Shown here: positions 18,028 through 24,751 of the stretch, one piece after another
How positions within the stretch are numbered: position 1 is the stretch's first letter
Layout of the letters: each line of letters begins with the position of its first letter
Assembly (NCBI GenBank): GCA_018457305.1
Contig: JAGYHM010000001.1
Coordinates: 1 to 32,958, forward strand
Direction: 5' to 3'
From: Fusobacterium sp.
GTDB taxonomy: Bacteria > Fusobacteriota > Fusobacteriia > Fusobacteriales > Fusobacteriaceae
DNA: 32,958 nucleotides
Made by a program: the position numbers and the translations under genes
The notes under the pieces: model-generated
Seen by the model: only the letters and a program-made list of their open reading frames with translations
What the model was told of the DNA's origin: nothing
Databases searched by the model: none

Positions 18028-18036
18028 AGTGTATCA
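18028..18036 (-). promoter_or_regulatory. Predicted extended -10 promoter of the S10-spc operon
   Basis: On the minus strand TGA-TACACT forms an extended -10 element. The region upstream is strongly A/T-rich and has no good -35, which is allowed for extended -10 promoters. Transcription would begin near 18020 and give a leader of about 55 nt before rpsJ. The AT-rich stretch further upstream (18040-18155) holds a direct repeat of AAAACGAAT (18122-18130 and 18132-18140) and nothing else I recognise. Confidence 0.4.
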
Positions 18037-18156
18037 CATTTTTTATTAAAATAAAAGTTTTTTTTTATAAAATATTAAACTTTTTATAATTTTTTTTAAT
18101 TTCATTATTTTTTAAGATATCAAAACGAATAAAAACGAATTTTAAAAAAATTTCTT

Positions 18157-18235
18157 GGCGAGCTGCATCCTCTGGACTGCTCGCCTCTCTCGTGGGGGCA
18201 AAGCCCCCTACATCCCCAAAAGAAAAGTCAAATTA
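18157..18235. repeat. GC-rich palindromic intergenic repeat, copy A
   Basis: This GC-rich island stands in AT-rich flanks. It has a 29-nt hairpin with arms GGCGAGC (18157-18163) and GCTCGCC (18179-18185), then the core CTCTCGTGGGGGC (18187-18199), a second hairpin GGGGGC-AAA-GCCCCC (18194-18208), and the 3' motif AAAAGTCAAATTA (18223-18235). The core, the second hairpin and the 3' motif all recur at 26052-26073 and 26156-26168. It lies between the rpsR terminator and the S10 promoter. No open reading frame or transposase is associated, so it looks like a REP- or MITE-like element; its function is unknown. Confidence 0.75.
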
Positions 18236-18252
18236 AATTTATTTAGATATAA

Positions 18253-18284
18253 AAAACATCTAGCCTTAAAAAACTAGATGTTTT
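18253..18284 (-). terminator. Terminator of the rpsF-rpsR operon
   Basis: An 11-bp stem centred on ACATCTAG (18256-18263) and CTAGATGT (18274-18281), extended by A-T pairs, is followed on the minus strand by a T-rich tract. It starts about 10 nt after the rpsR stop. Confidence 0.88.
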
Positions 18285-18292
18285 ATGATTTT

Positions 18293-18511
18293 TTATCTTT
18301 CTGTTCTTGTGTATGGAATTAAGGCTAAATTTCTTGCTCTTTTAATTGCTTTTGCAATTTTTCTTTGTAATTTAGCATTAGCTCCTGTTAATCTTGAAGG
18401 ATTGATTTTCCCTTTATCAGATACAAATCTTTTTAAAAGATCTACATTTTTATAATCAATTTCTTCAGCTTTAACTCTTAATTTCGCTCTTCTTCTTCTG
18501 AAGTCTGCCAT
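18293..18511 (-). CDS. rpsR: 30S ribosomal protein bS18
   Basis: bS18 forms a dimer with bS6 on the 30S platform. The 72 residues begin '[20 protein letters not shown]' and contain '[20 protein letters not shown]' and '[20 protein letters not shown]'. There are no cysteines, so no zinc site. It lies 45 nt after rpsF. The ssb gene that separates the two in many bacteria is absent, and rplI is elsewhere in the window. Confidence 0.97.
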   Translation of the reverse strand: MADFRRRRAKLRVKAEEIDYKNVDLLKRFVSDKGKINPSRLTGANAKLQRKIAKAIKRARNLALIPYTRTER

Positions 18512-18556
18512 TCAAATTACCTCCTTGTTTGAGAATTAACTTTTTTCTTCTTAAAA

Positions 18557-18841
18557 TTAGTCTAATTTAACTATGATATATCTCATGATTGACTCATTGA
18601 TATTTAACTTAGCTTCAATTTCTGCTAATTTTAATCCGTCAATCTCAAAAGTAGTTAGAACATAAAAACCAGATTTTTTCTTATTGATTTCATAAGCTAG
18701 TTTTCTTTCTCCCCACTTATCTGTTTTAGCTATAGTTGCTCCTTTAGATGTAAGTAATTCATTTACTTCAGCTATTAAAGCTTCTCTTCCTTCTTCTAAA
18801 ACAGTAGGATTAATGATGTACATAATTTCATATTTTCTCAT
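18557..18841 (-). CDS. rpsF: 30S ribosomal protein bS6
   Basis: bS6 binds 16S rRNA as a dimer with bS18. The 94 residues show the ferredoxin-like fold sequence: 'MRKYEIMYIINPTVLEEG', 'WGERKLAYEINKKKSGFYVL' and 'LNINESIMRYIIVKLD'. The Shine-Dalgarno is a strong GGGAGGAGGT. It is the first gene of a two-gene operon with its own promoter; a leader hairpin lies between promoter and start. Confidence 0.97.
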   Translation of the reverse strand: MRKYEIMYIINPTVLEEGREALIAEVNELLTSKGATIAKTDKWGERKLAYEINKKKSGFYVLTTFEIDGLKLAEIEAKLNINESIMRYIIVKLD

Positions 18842-18867
18842 TTTAATACCTCCTCCCTATGGTTTTT

Positions 18868-18896
18868 GCCCAAAAAACTTAGTTTCTGAGCAGGGC
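18868..18896 (-). promoter_or_regulatory. Hairpin in the rpsF leader
   Basis: On the minus strand GCCC (18896-18893) pairs with GGGC (18871-18868), enclosing CTCAG-AAA-CTAAG, which forms a second short stem with one mismatch. It sits in the roughly 55-nt leader just before the rpsF Shine-Dalgarno. Many bacteria have an S6:S18-binding element in this place; the usual CCG box of that element is not evident here. Confidence 0.35.
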
Positions 18897-18902
18897 TTTA
18901 AT

Positions 18903-18930
18903 ATTATAGCATAAAATTTATAAAAATCAA
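18903..18930 (-). promoter_or_regulatory. Promoter of rpsF-rpsR
   Basis: On the minus strand TTGATT (18930-18925), a 16-nt spacer and a perfect TATAAT (18908-18903) preceded by TGC give a strong sigma-70 type promoter with an extended -10. The -35 directly abuts the alsT-like stop codon. Confidence 0.75.
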
Positions 18931-18931
18931 T

Positions 18932-20377
18932 TTATTTTTTATCTTCATAAAACACGCTGGTATCTTTCGGCATTTCTCTTTTTAAAATATATCTTTCTTT
19001 ATAATCTTTAAATAATTTTATAAATGTAGGACTTAAAATAAGTAGAACTGCGACATTTACAAAAACTGGAACTGCTGTTGTAAAATCTGCAAATAGCCAT
19101 ACAGTAGAACCAGGCATTCCTATTGTTGTTGCCAATACAACCATTAAAAATCCTGGAATTGGATAAAATAATTTATAAAACTTTAAAATTCCATTTTTTG
19201 TTTTTGGATATTTTTTCATAAGATGTCTTAAAATTATTTCATAATAAGCATACCAACCAGAAGAAGTTGTAACTCCAAATAAAAATATTCCAATGGCTAT
19301 TACAAATTTACTAGCCGAACCTATTCCCGCTTCAAACGCAGAAAGAGTTAAAGTTGCTCCTGTTGCTCCAGAACTCCAAACACCTGTAATTATTATTACA
19401 AGAGATGTTAAAGTACACACTACCATTGTATCCACAAATACTTCAAAAGCTCCCCATAGCCCTTGTTTTACTGGATGATTTGTTTGGGCTGAAGAGTGAA
19501 TCATTGGTGAACTTCCCCAACCTGCTTCATTACTGAAAACTGATCTTGCCATCCCTTGACGAACTGCTAATCTAAAAGTTGCACCTGCAAAACCTCCCAA
19601 TGCTGCCGTTCCCGAAAATGCACTTTTAAACACTAAACCTAGTGCTGATGGAAGATTTCCAATATTTAAAATTATAATTATAAGTGCTGCCAAAATATAA
19701 AAGAAACACATAAATGGCACAACTTTTCCTGCCAATTTTCCCAAACCTTTTATTCCACCTATAATTAAAATATAATTACATATTATATAGAATAAACTTG
19801 CATATATTATTTTTACTCCAAAGGCTGCACTCACTGCTTCCGATACAGTGTAGTTTTGAACTGTTATAAAAAATGTTGAGAATATTCCGCCACCAAATAA
19901 AACTGCAGGAATTATCCACCACTTATAACCTCTTTCTTTTCCTAAACCTTTTTCCATATAATAAGTAGGTCCACCATAAAGTTCTCCATTTTCATCTTTC
20001 TCTCTGTAAAAAACTCCAAGTGTAACTTCCACAGTTTTTAAAATCATTCCTAAAAAAGCTGCAATCCATAACCAAAATAATGCCCCTGGTCCACCGACTG
20101 CAATTGCAGTTGCAACCCCTCCGATATTTCCAACTCCTACTGAACCTCCAATGGCAGTTGAAACTGCTTCAAATGGAGTTATTAAACCTTCTCCGTTCTC
20201 TTCAGATTTATTCCCAGTTTTTATAACTTTACCTATAGTTTCAGATAAAATATGTTTAAAGAAAGTTACTTGGAAAAATCCTGTTCTTACAGTAAAATAA
20301 ATTCCAGCCCCTAAAATTGTTAATATAATAGGTAAGCCCCATAAAAATCCAACTATCTTTTCAAATATTGCCAACAT
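18932..20377 (-). CDS. AGCS-family sodium/alanine (amino acid) symporter
   Basis: This 481-residue inner-membrane carrier belongs to the alanine or glycine:cation symporter family, which imports small neutral amino acids with Na+. About eleven membrane segments are visible. Signature regions include 'STAIGGSVGVGNIGGVATAI' (about 71-90), 'GPGALFWLWIAAFLGM' and 'ARSVFSNEAGWGSSPMIHSS', with 'NHPVKQGLWGAFEVFVDT' after it. The family includes AlsT/DagA/YaaJ; the exact substrate (alanine, glycine or glutamine) cannot be read from sequence. It starts 21 nt after the amidotransferase-like gene and is probably cotranscribed with it. No clear terminator follows; the rpsF promoter begins at its stop codon. 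Confidence 0.93.
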   Translation of the reverse strand: MLAIFEKIVGFLWGLPIILTILGAGIYFTVRTGFFQVTFFKHILSETIGKVIKTGNKSEENGEGLITPFEAVSTAIGGSVGVGNIGGVATAIAVGGPGALFWLWIAAFLGMILKTVEVTLGVFYREKDENGELYGGPTYYMEKGLGKERGYKWWIIPAVLFGGGIFSTFFITVQNYTVSEAVSAAFGVKIIYASLFYIICNYILIIGGIKGLGKLAGKVVPFMCFFYILAALIIIILNIGNLPSALGLVFKSAFSGTAALGGFAGATFRLAVRQGMARSVFSNEAGWGSSPMIHSSAQTNHPVKQGLWGAFEVFVDTMVVCTLTSLVIIITGVWSSGATGATLTLSAFEAGIGSASKFVIAIGIFLFGVTTSSGWYAYYEIILRHLMKKYPKTKNGILKFYKLFYPIPGFLMVVLATTIGMPGSTVWLFADFTTAVPVFVNVAVLLILSPTFIKLFKDYKERYILKREMPKDTSVFYEDKK

Positions 20378-20398
20378 ATAATAACCTCCCTTTTTATT

Positions 20399-21136
20399 TT
20401 ACTTTTTACAATTTTCTATAAAATTTTTAAAAATATTTTTTGCAAAATTATTTGTTTGAAACATCATCTCTGGATGAAATTGAACTCCTAAAATATATTG
20501 CTCATCATTAGCATACTCTATTGCTTCAACTATTCCGTCCTTGGCTGTTGCAACTACTTTAAAGTCTTTTGCAACATCTTTAAGTGCTAAATGATGATAA
20601 GAATTTACTCTTTCATTTTCTTGCTGATTAGCAATTTCAAAAAATAATGATTTCTTTTCTATCTCTATTGAATGGGTGCAATCTTCTGGTTTTGCATCTT
20701 GACAATGTTTTATAAAAGAATTTGGTCTATACGAAATATCTTGATATAAGTTTCCACCAAAGGCAACATTTAAAAGTTGGAAGCCACGACAAATACCTAA
20801 CATAGGAACTTTATATTTCAAAGCATATTTTATTAACTTTAATTCAAACTCATCTCTTTCTGGATATAAATCTCCCAACTTTTCTAACGGCTCTTCATTA
20901 TAAAATTTAGGGTCTATATCAAAACCACCTGATAAAACAAGTCCATCTAAAATTTTAACTTGCTCTTCTATTTGAAAATCATCTTCAATAATCGGTAATA
21001 AAATAGGAACTCCACCACTTTCTGATACTGCTCTAACATAATTATCTGCAACATAAGAATACTTATAACCTAGAAAAAACTTATCTTTTTCTTCAAACAT
21101 CATACTAGTAGAAATTCCAATAATACTTTTTTTCAT
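20399..21136 (-). CDS. Class I glutamine amidotransferase-like hydrolase (peptidase C26, PuuD-like)
   Basis: The 245-residue protein has the class I amidotransferase fold with catalytic Cys116 in 'LGICRGFQLLNV' and the His-Glu pair (H221, E223) in 'GVQFHPEM'. The 'DGLVLSGGFDIDPKFY' region (64-79) and the tyrosine-rich N-terminal are typical of gamma-glutamyl-GABA hydrolase (PuuD) relatives. Such enzymes release glutamate from gamma-glutamyl amides in the cytoplasm. No putrescine pathway genes are nearby. Its pairing with a Na+/amino acid symporter suggests handling of an imported amino acid derivative, which is inference. The start has AAGGAGGT upstream. Confidence 0.88.
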   Translation of the reverse strand: MKKSIIGISTSMMFEEKDKFFLGYKYSYVADNYVRAVSESGGVPILLPIIEDDFQIEEQVKILDGLVLSGGFDIDPKFYNEEPLEKLGDLYPERDEFELKLIKYALKYKVPMLGICRGFQLLNVAFGGNLYQDISYRPNSFIKHCQDAKPEDCTHSIEIEKKSLFFEIANQQENERVNSYHHLALKDVAKDFKVVATAKDGIVEAIEYANDEQYILGVQFHPEMMFQTNNFAKNIFKNFIENCKK

Positions 21137-21228
21137 CTAAACCTCCTTATTTTTTAAACATATTTATATTTGAATTTTATTCTTTTTTTATGAATTTTAA
21201 AAATATAAATATTAAATGCCTTTAATAA

Positions 21229-21256
21229 ATTATAAATATATAAAATTTGTAGTTAA
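21229..21256 (-). promoter_or_regulatory. Predicted promoter of the amidotransferase-symporter operon
   Basis: On the minus strand TTAACT (21256-21251), a 16-nt spacer and TATAAT (21234-21229) precede an AT-rich leader of about 85 nt. The background is so AT-rich that the -10 alone would be weak evidence. Confidence 0.4.
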
Positions 21257-21292
21257 CATCTATTTTTAAAACATTTTATATTTAAAAATAAA

Positions 21293-21321
21293 AAGGCTAT
21301 TGCATTATCTACAATAACCTT
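21293..21321 (-). terminator. Terminator of the gal operon
   Basis: The stem AAGGTTATTG/CAATAGCCTT (minus strand, one G-U pair) with a 9-nt loop is followed by a run of U with one A. It begins about 18 nt after the galE stop. Confidence 0.88.
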
Positions 21322-21339
21322 ATTCCAAAATTTTTATTT

Positions 21340-22326
21340 TTAATCCTCGTAACCATTCGGATTATTTTTATGCCAATTCCAAGCATCAGAAATAATTTTT
21401 TCTAGCGAAGCATATTTAGGTTGCCACTTCAAAATTTTATTTGCTTTTTCAGATGAAGCAACTAACTTTGCTGGATCTCCTGCTCTTCTTGGAGAAATTT
21501 CAGCAGGAATAGAATGTCCTGTTACTTTTCTTGCAACCTCTATAACTTGTTTTACAGAAAAGCCTTCTCCATTTCCTAAATTAAACGTTTGATTATCTCC
21601 GCCATCTCTTAATCTATTCAATGCTAAAATATGTGCATCTGCTAAATCCATTACATGAATATAATCTCTTATGCAAGTTCCATCTGGAGTGTCATAGTCA
21701 TCTCCGTATATTCCAATTTTTTCTCTTTGATTTAAAGCAACTTGTAAAATTATAGGAATTAAATGAGTTTCACAAGTGTGTCCCTCTCCAATTTCTCCTG
21801 TGTGATATGCTCCTGCAACATTAAAATATCTCAAAACTGTATATTTTAACCCATAAGCCTTGGCAGACCACTTAAACATTTTTTCAACTGCCAATTTACT
21901 TTCTCCATAAGGATTAGTTGGCTCTGTTTTATCTGTTTCAAGTATAGGAATATTTTCTGCTTCTCCATAAGTAGCCGCTGTTGAAGAAAATACTATATTA
22001 TTTACATTATTTTTTTTCATTGCTTTCAATAAACATAAAGTTCCATAAAAATTATTTTCAAAATATTTTAGAGGTTCTTCAACACTTTCACCTACCAAAG
22101 AAAAAGCAGCAAAGTCTATAACTCCATCTATTTTATATTTATTAAAAACTCTATCTAAAAATTCTAAATCTTTTAAATCTCCAAGCTCTAATTTTGCTCT
22201 TTCATCAACTGCATCAACATGTCCAGTTTCTAAATTATCTACAACTACAACTTCTTCATTATTTTCTAATAATAATTTTACAACATGGCTACCTATATAA
22301 CCAGCACCACCACAAACAAGTATCAT
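21340..22326 (-). CDS. galE: UDP-glucose 4-epimerase
   Basis: GalE interconverts UDP-galactose and UDP-glucose with bound NAD+, closing the Leloir pathway. The 328 residues are of the short-chain dehydrogenase type: the NAD motif GGAGYIG (6-12), 'VDNLETGH' for adenosine binding, 'SSTAATYG' (114-121), the catalytic Y140-x3-K144 in 'NPYGESK', and 'LRYFNVAGA'. It is the last gene of the gal operon, 14 nt after the BRO-like gene with an AGGAGGG Shine-Dalgarno. Confidence 0.97.
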   Translation of the reverse strand: MILVCGGAGYIGSHVVKLLLENNEEVVVVDNLETGHVDAVDERAKLELGDLKDLEFLDRVFNKYKIDGVIDFAAFSLVGESVEEPLKYFENNFYGTLCLLKAMKKNNVNNIVFSSTAATYGEAENIPILETDKTEPTNPYGESKLAVEKMFKWSAKAYGLKYTVLRYFNVAGAYHTGEIGEGHTCETHLIPIILQVALNQREKIGIYGDDYDTPDGTCIRDYIHVMDLADAHILALNRLRDGGDNQTFNLGNGEGFSVKQVIEVARKVTGHSIPAEISPRRAGDPAKLVASSEKANKILKWQPKYASLEKIISDAWNWHKNNPNGYED

Positions 22327-22340
22327 AATACCCTCCTATT

Positions 22341-23198
22341 TTATTTCTTTTTAGTCTTATCTGTAATTTCTATAACATTATCTATAACTTTTCTAAAATC
22401 TACTGCACTTTTTGAAGTAATAACTGATTTTCCAGTTTTATTTTCAATTTCTTTTCTTGTATTTCCAGCAATACTTCCACCTTCTTTGGCTACTTTTTTA
22501 TTTTCTTCCAAACCTTGTGGATTATAAATATTTGTAAGTTCTGTTGTCGTCGCTTCAGCTAACATATTTAAAACTAATTCCAAAGTCGACATATTATCTC
22601 GTAAATTTTCTTTTTTAAGATTTTTAAATTTTTTATAATCTTTTGTTGTCATCCCGCTCCAAGCTTTAGAAATTTCATTTGTTAAAATTGCATATTCTTG
22701 TCCAGCTTTTACTCCGTGTTCTTGCCAAGTATCAGTTAATTCTTTTCTAACTTGAATTGTTTGAAGTCTTTGATTTATCCATTCCTTTGAATAACCTTTT
22801 TTCAAATAAGTTTCTAATGCTCTATCAATAGTCAGTTCTGGGTCAATTATTTCATCAATTCTTTCTTTTCCAACTTGTGCCAACCACATTTTAAATGGCT
22901 CTGCTTTTGGTGAAGGAATTGATTGAATAATTCTAAAAATTCCTTGCATATCAGCAACATCTGTTTTATACATTTTGCCATCTGAAGATTTTAATTTCAG
23001 TTGTACGATTTTATCGTACAACTGAATTCCACCTTCTTCATCTTTTATTTTTTTCTTCAAATCACTCCAGTACCTTCTTGGATTTGTGCTCTCTGTCAAT
23101 GCCCCAACAACATCCACAACTGAAAAATACCATTCCTCTTTTTCTTCATCCCAAGCAGAACGAATTTCTTTTTTTTCAAATAATTTTATTTCATCCAA
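22341..23198 (-). CDS. BRO-N / DinD-like phage antirepressor-type protein inside the gal operon
   Basis: The protein of about 285 residues has an N-terminal BRO-N domain ('EEWYFSVVDVVGALTES', 'NPRRYWSDLKKKI', 'VADMQGIFRIIQSIPSPKAEPFKMWLAQVG' split over about 78-110). It continues with the conserved C-terminal region of DNA-damage-inducible protein D-like proteins ('DPELTIDRALETYLKKGYSKEWI', 'LTNEISKAWSGMTTKDYK'). BRO-N domains bind nucleic acid and are common in phage antirepressors. A TTG at 23207 lies directly against AGGAG, so the next TTG (23198), nine bases from it, is the better start. It sits between galT and galE in the same direction. The coding sequence contains a perfect 14-bp inverted repeat (22996-23026). 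No phage genes are nearby. Its role is unknown. Confidence 0.85.
   Translation of the reverse strand: MDEIKLFEKKEIRSAWDEEKEEWYFSVVDVVGALTESTNPRRYWSDLKKKIKDEEGGIQLYDKIVQLKLKSSDGKMYKTDVADMQGIFRIIQSIPSPKAEPFKMWLAQVGKERIDEIIDPELTIDRALETYLKKGYSKEWINQRLQTIQVRKELTDTWQEHGVKAGQEYAILTNEISKAWSGMTTKDYKKFKNLKKENLRDNMSTLELVLNMLAEATTTELTNIYNPQGLEENKKVAKEGGSIAGNTRKEIENKTGKSVITSKSAVDFRKVIDNVIEITDKTKKK
22996..23026. repeat. Perfect 14-bp inverted repeat within the BRO-like gene
   Basis: TTCAGTTGTACGAT (22996-23009) and its exact complement ATCGTACAACTGAA (23013-23026) are separated by TTT. On the coding strand it covers codons for Q-L-Y-D-K-I-V-Q-L, several ending in G or C (CAG, TAC, ATC, CTG), which is unusual in this AT-rich gene. 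No U-tract follows, so it is not a normal terminator. Confidence 0.9.
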
Positions 23199-23218
23199 TT
23201 TTATCAACTCCTAAAAAA

Positions 23219-24751
23219 TTATTTTAAATTTACAGTGTCAACAAATTTTAAGAATGCTTTTTTCCCTTTTTCATTTCTTTTATATACTCCTGAATTTTCA
23301 AGAACAGCAGAAAAAGTTTTTGCTATTTCTTTCTTTAAAATATTTTCAAAAATTTCTTCTTCTGTTAATTTAGAAATATCAGAATAATTTTTAAAAAGGC
23401 TTTCCACCCAAGCTAAATGCAATTTTGTATCTTCATCTTTTTCAATTTTTTCAAATGAATTTTCTTCTTTTAAATAAGTTGCAATTTTTCCCATTTCTTT
23501 TTTTAATCTTCCCGGTAAAACTGCAAGTCCCATAACCTCTATAAGCCCTATGTTTTCTCTTTTTATATTATGATATTTTTTATGAGAATGGAAAATTCCT
23601 TGTGGATTTTCTTCATTAGTTCTATTATTTCTTAAAACTAAATCTATCTCATAATATTTTTCTCTTCTTCTTGCAATAGGAGTGATTGTATTATGAGGAT
23701 TATTTTCTGTATGAGATAAAATTTCAACTGTTTCATCTGAATATTCTCTCCAAATTTTTAAAATTTTATCAGATAAATCTATAACTTTTTCTTTATTTAA
23801 AGATTTTAGTCTTATTACTGACATCGGCCACTTAACTATTCCTGCCTCTACATCTTCAAAATTTTTAAATTCAAGTTTTGTTTCAATTTTTGCCTTTGCC
23901 ATTGCAAATTCGTGATTTCCACCTTGGTAGTGATCGTGAATTAAAATTGAGCCTCCAACTATTTTTAAATCTGCATTAGAACCTATAAAATAATGTGGAA
24001 ATTCATCTAAAAATTCTAAAAATCTTGAAAATGTCTCTCTATTTATTTTCATATCTCTATGTTCAGAGCAAAAAACTATGGCGTGTTCATTATAATAAAC
24101 ATAAGGAGAATATTGCATAAACCAATTTTCATTGCCAAGTTTTATAGGTAAAACTCTGTGGTTTTGTCTTGCCGCCTTGTTTAAGTTTCCGCTAAAACCA
24201 ACATTTTCTTTACAGATTACACATTTAGGATAATTTGATGCTGGCATATATTTTTGCATTTCTATTTCTTTTATTGTTTTTTCTGGCTTAGATAAATTTA
24301 TAGTAATTTCTAAATCTCCATACTCAGTTTCTGTTGTCCAATACATATTTTTTGCTATACTTTGAGTTCTTATATAATTTGTCTTTTTTGAAAAATTATA
24401 GTAAAAATCTGTTGCCTCTTTTATATCTTTCTTCGCCAAAGTTCTAATATTTTTTATAACTTCTCTTGGAAAAGGAGTCATTTTTCCCATTAACAAAGTA
24501 TCAAATAATTCTTTTGCTACAACACCATCCTCAATAATATTTTTCTCTACTGCATAAGTACAAATTTCATCTAATATTTCTTGTGGGTATTCTGGTAAAG
24601 AATTTTCATCTGCTATTTCTTCATTTTTCCATTCTTCTAATTTCAATAAATTCATAAATTCATTTCTAACAAAAAGTCTATCTTCTTCTTCTATCAAAGA
24701 ATTTTTTATTCCATAATCTAAAAGTTTATTTAAAGAATTATAAATATTCAT
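23219..24751 (-). CDS. galT: UDP-glucose-hexose-1-phosphate uridylyltransferase (Firmicutes-type GalT)
   Basis: GalT exchanges UMP between UDP-glucose and galactose-1-phosphate. At 510 residues this is the long GalT type found in Firmicutes and related groups rather than the 350-residue E. coli type. Visible features are 'CVICKENVGFSGNLNKAAR' (177-195), the HxHxQ-like 'ILIHDHYQGGNHEFAMAKA' (269-287) with the likely nucleophile His274, and 'ENNPHNTITPIARRR' (349-363). It overlaps the galK stop by four bases (ATGA), so the two are translationally coupled, and it ends 20 nt before the BRO-like start. Confidence 0.96.
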   Translation of the reverse strand: MNIYNSLNKLLDYGIKNSLIEEEDRLFVRNEFMNLLKLEEWKNEEIADENSLPEYPQEILDEICTYAVEKNIIEDGVVAKELFDTLLMGKMTPFPREVIKNIRTLAKKDIKEATDFYYNFSKKTNYIRTQSIAKNMYWTTETEYGDLEITINLSKPEKTIKEIEMQKYMPASNYPKCVICKENVGFSGNLNKAARQNHRVLPIKLGNENWFMQYSPYVYYNEHAIVFCSEHRDMKINRETFSRFLEFLDEFPHYFIGSNADLKIVGGSILIHDHYQGGNHEFAMAKAKIETKLEFKNFEDVEAGIVKWPMSVIRLKSLNKEKVIDLSDKILKIWREYSDETVEILSHTENNPHNTITPIARRREKYYEIDLVLRNNRTNEENPQGIFHSHKKYHNIKRENIGLIEVMGLAVLPGRLKKEMGKIATYLKEENSFEKIEKDEDTKLHLAWVESLFKNYSDISKLTEEEIFENILKKEIAKTFSAVLENSGVYKRNEKGKKAFLKFVDTVNLK

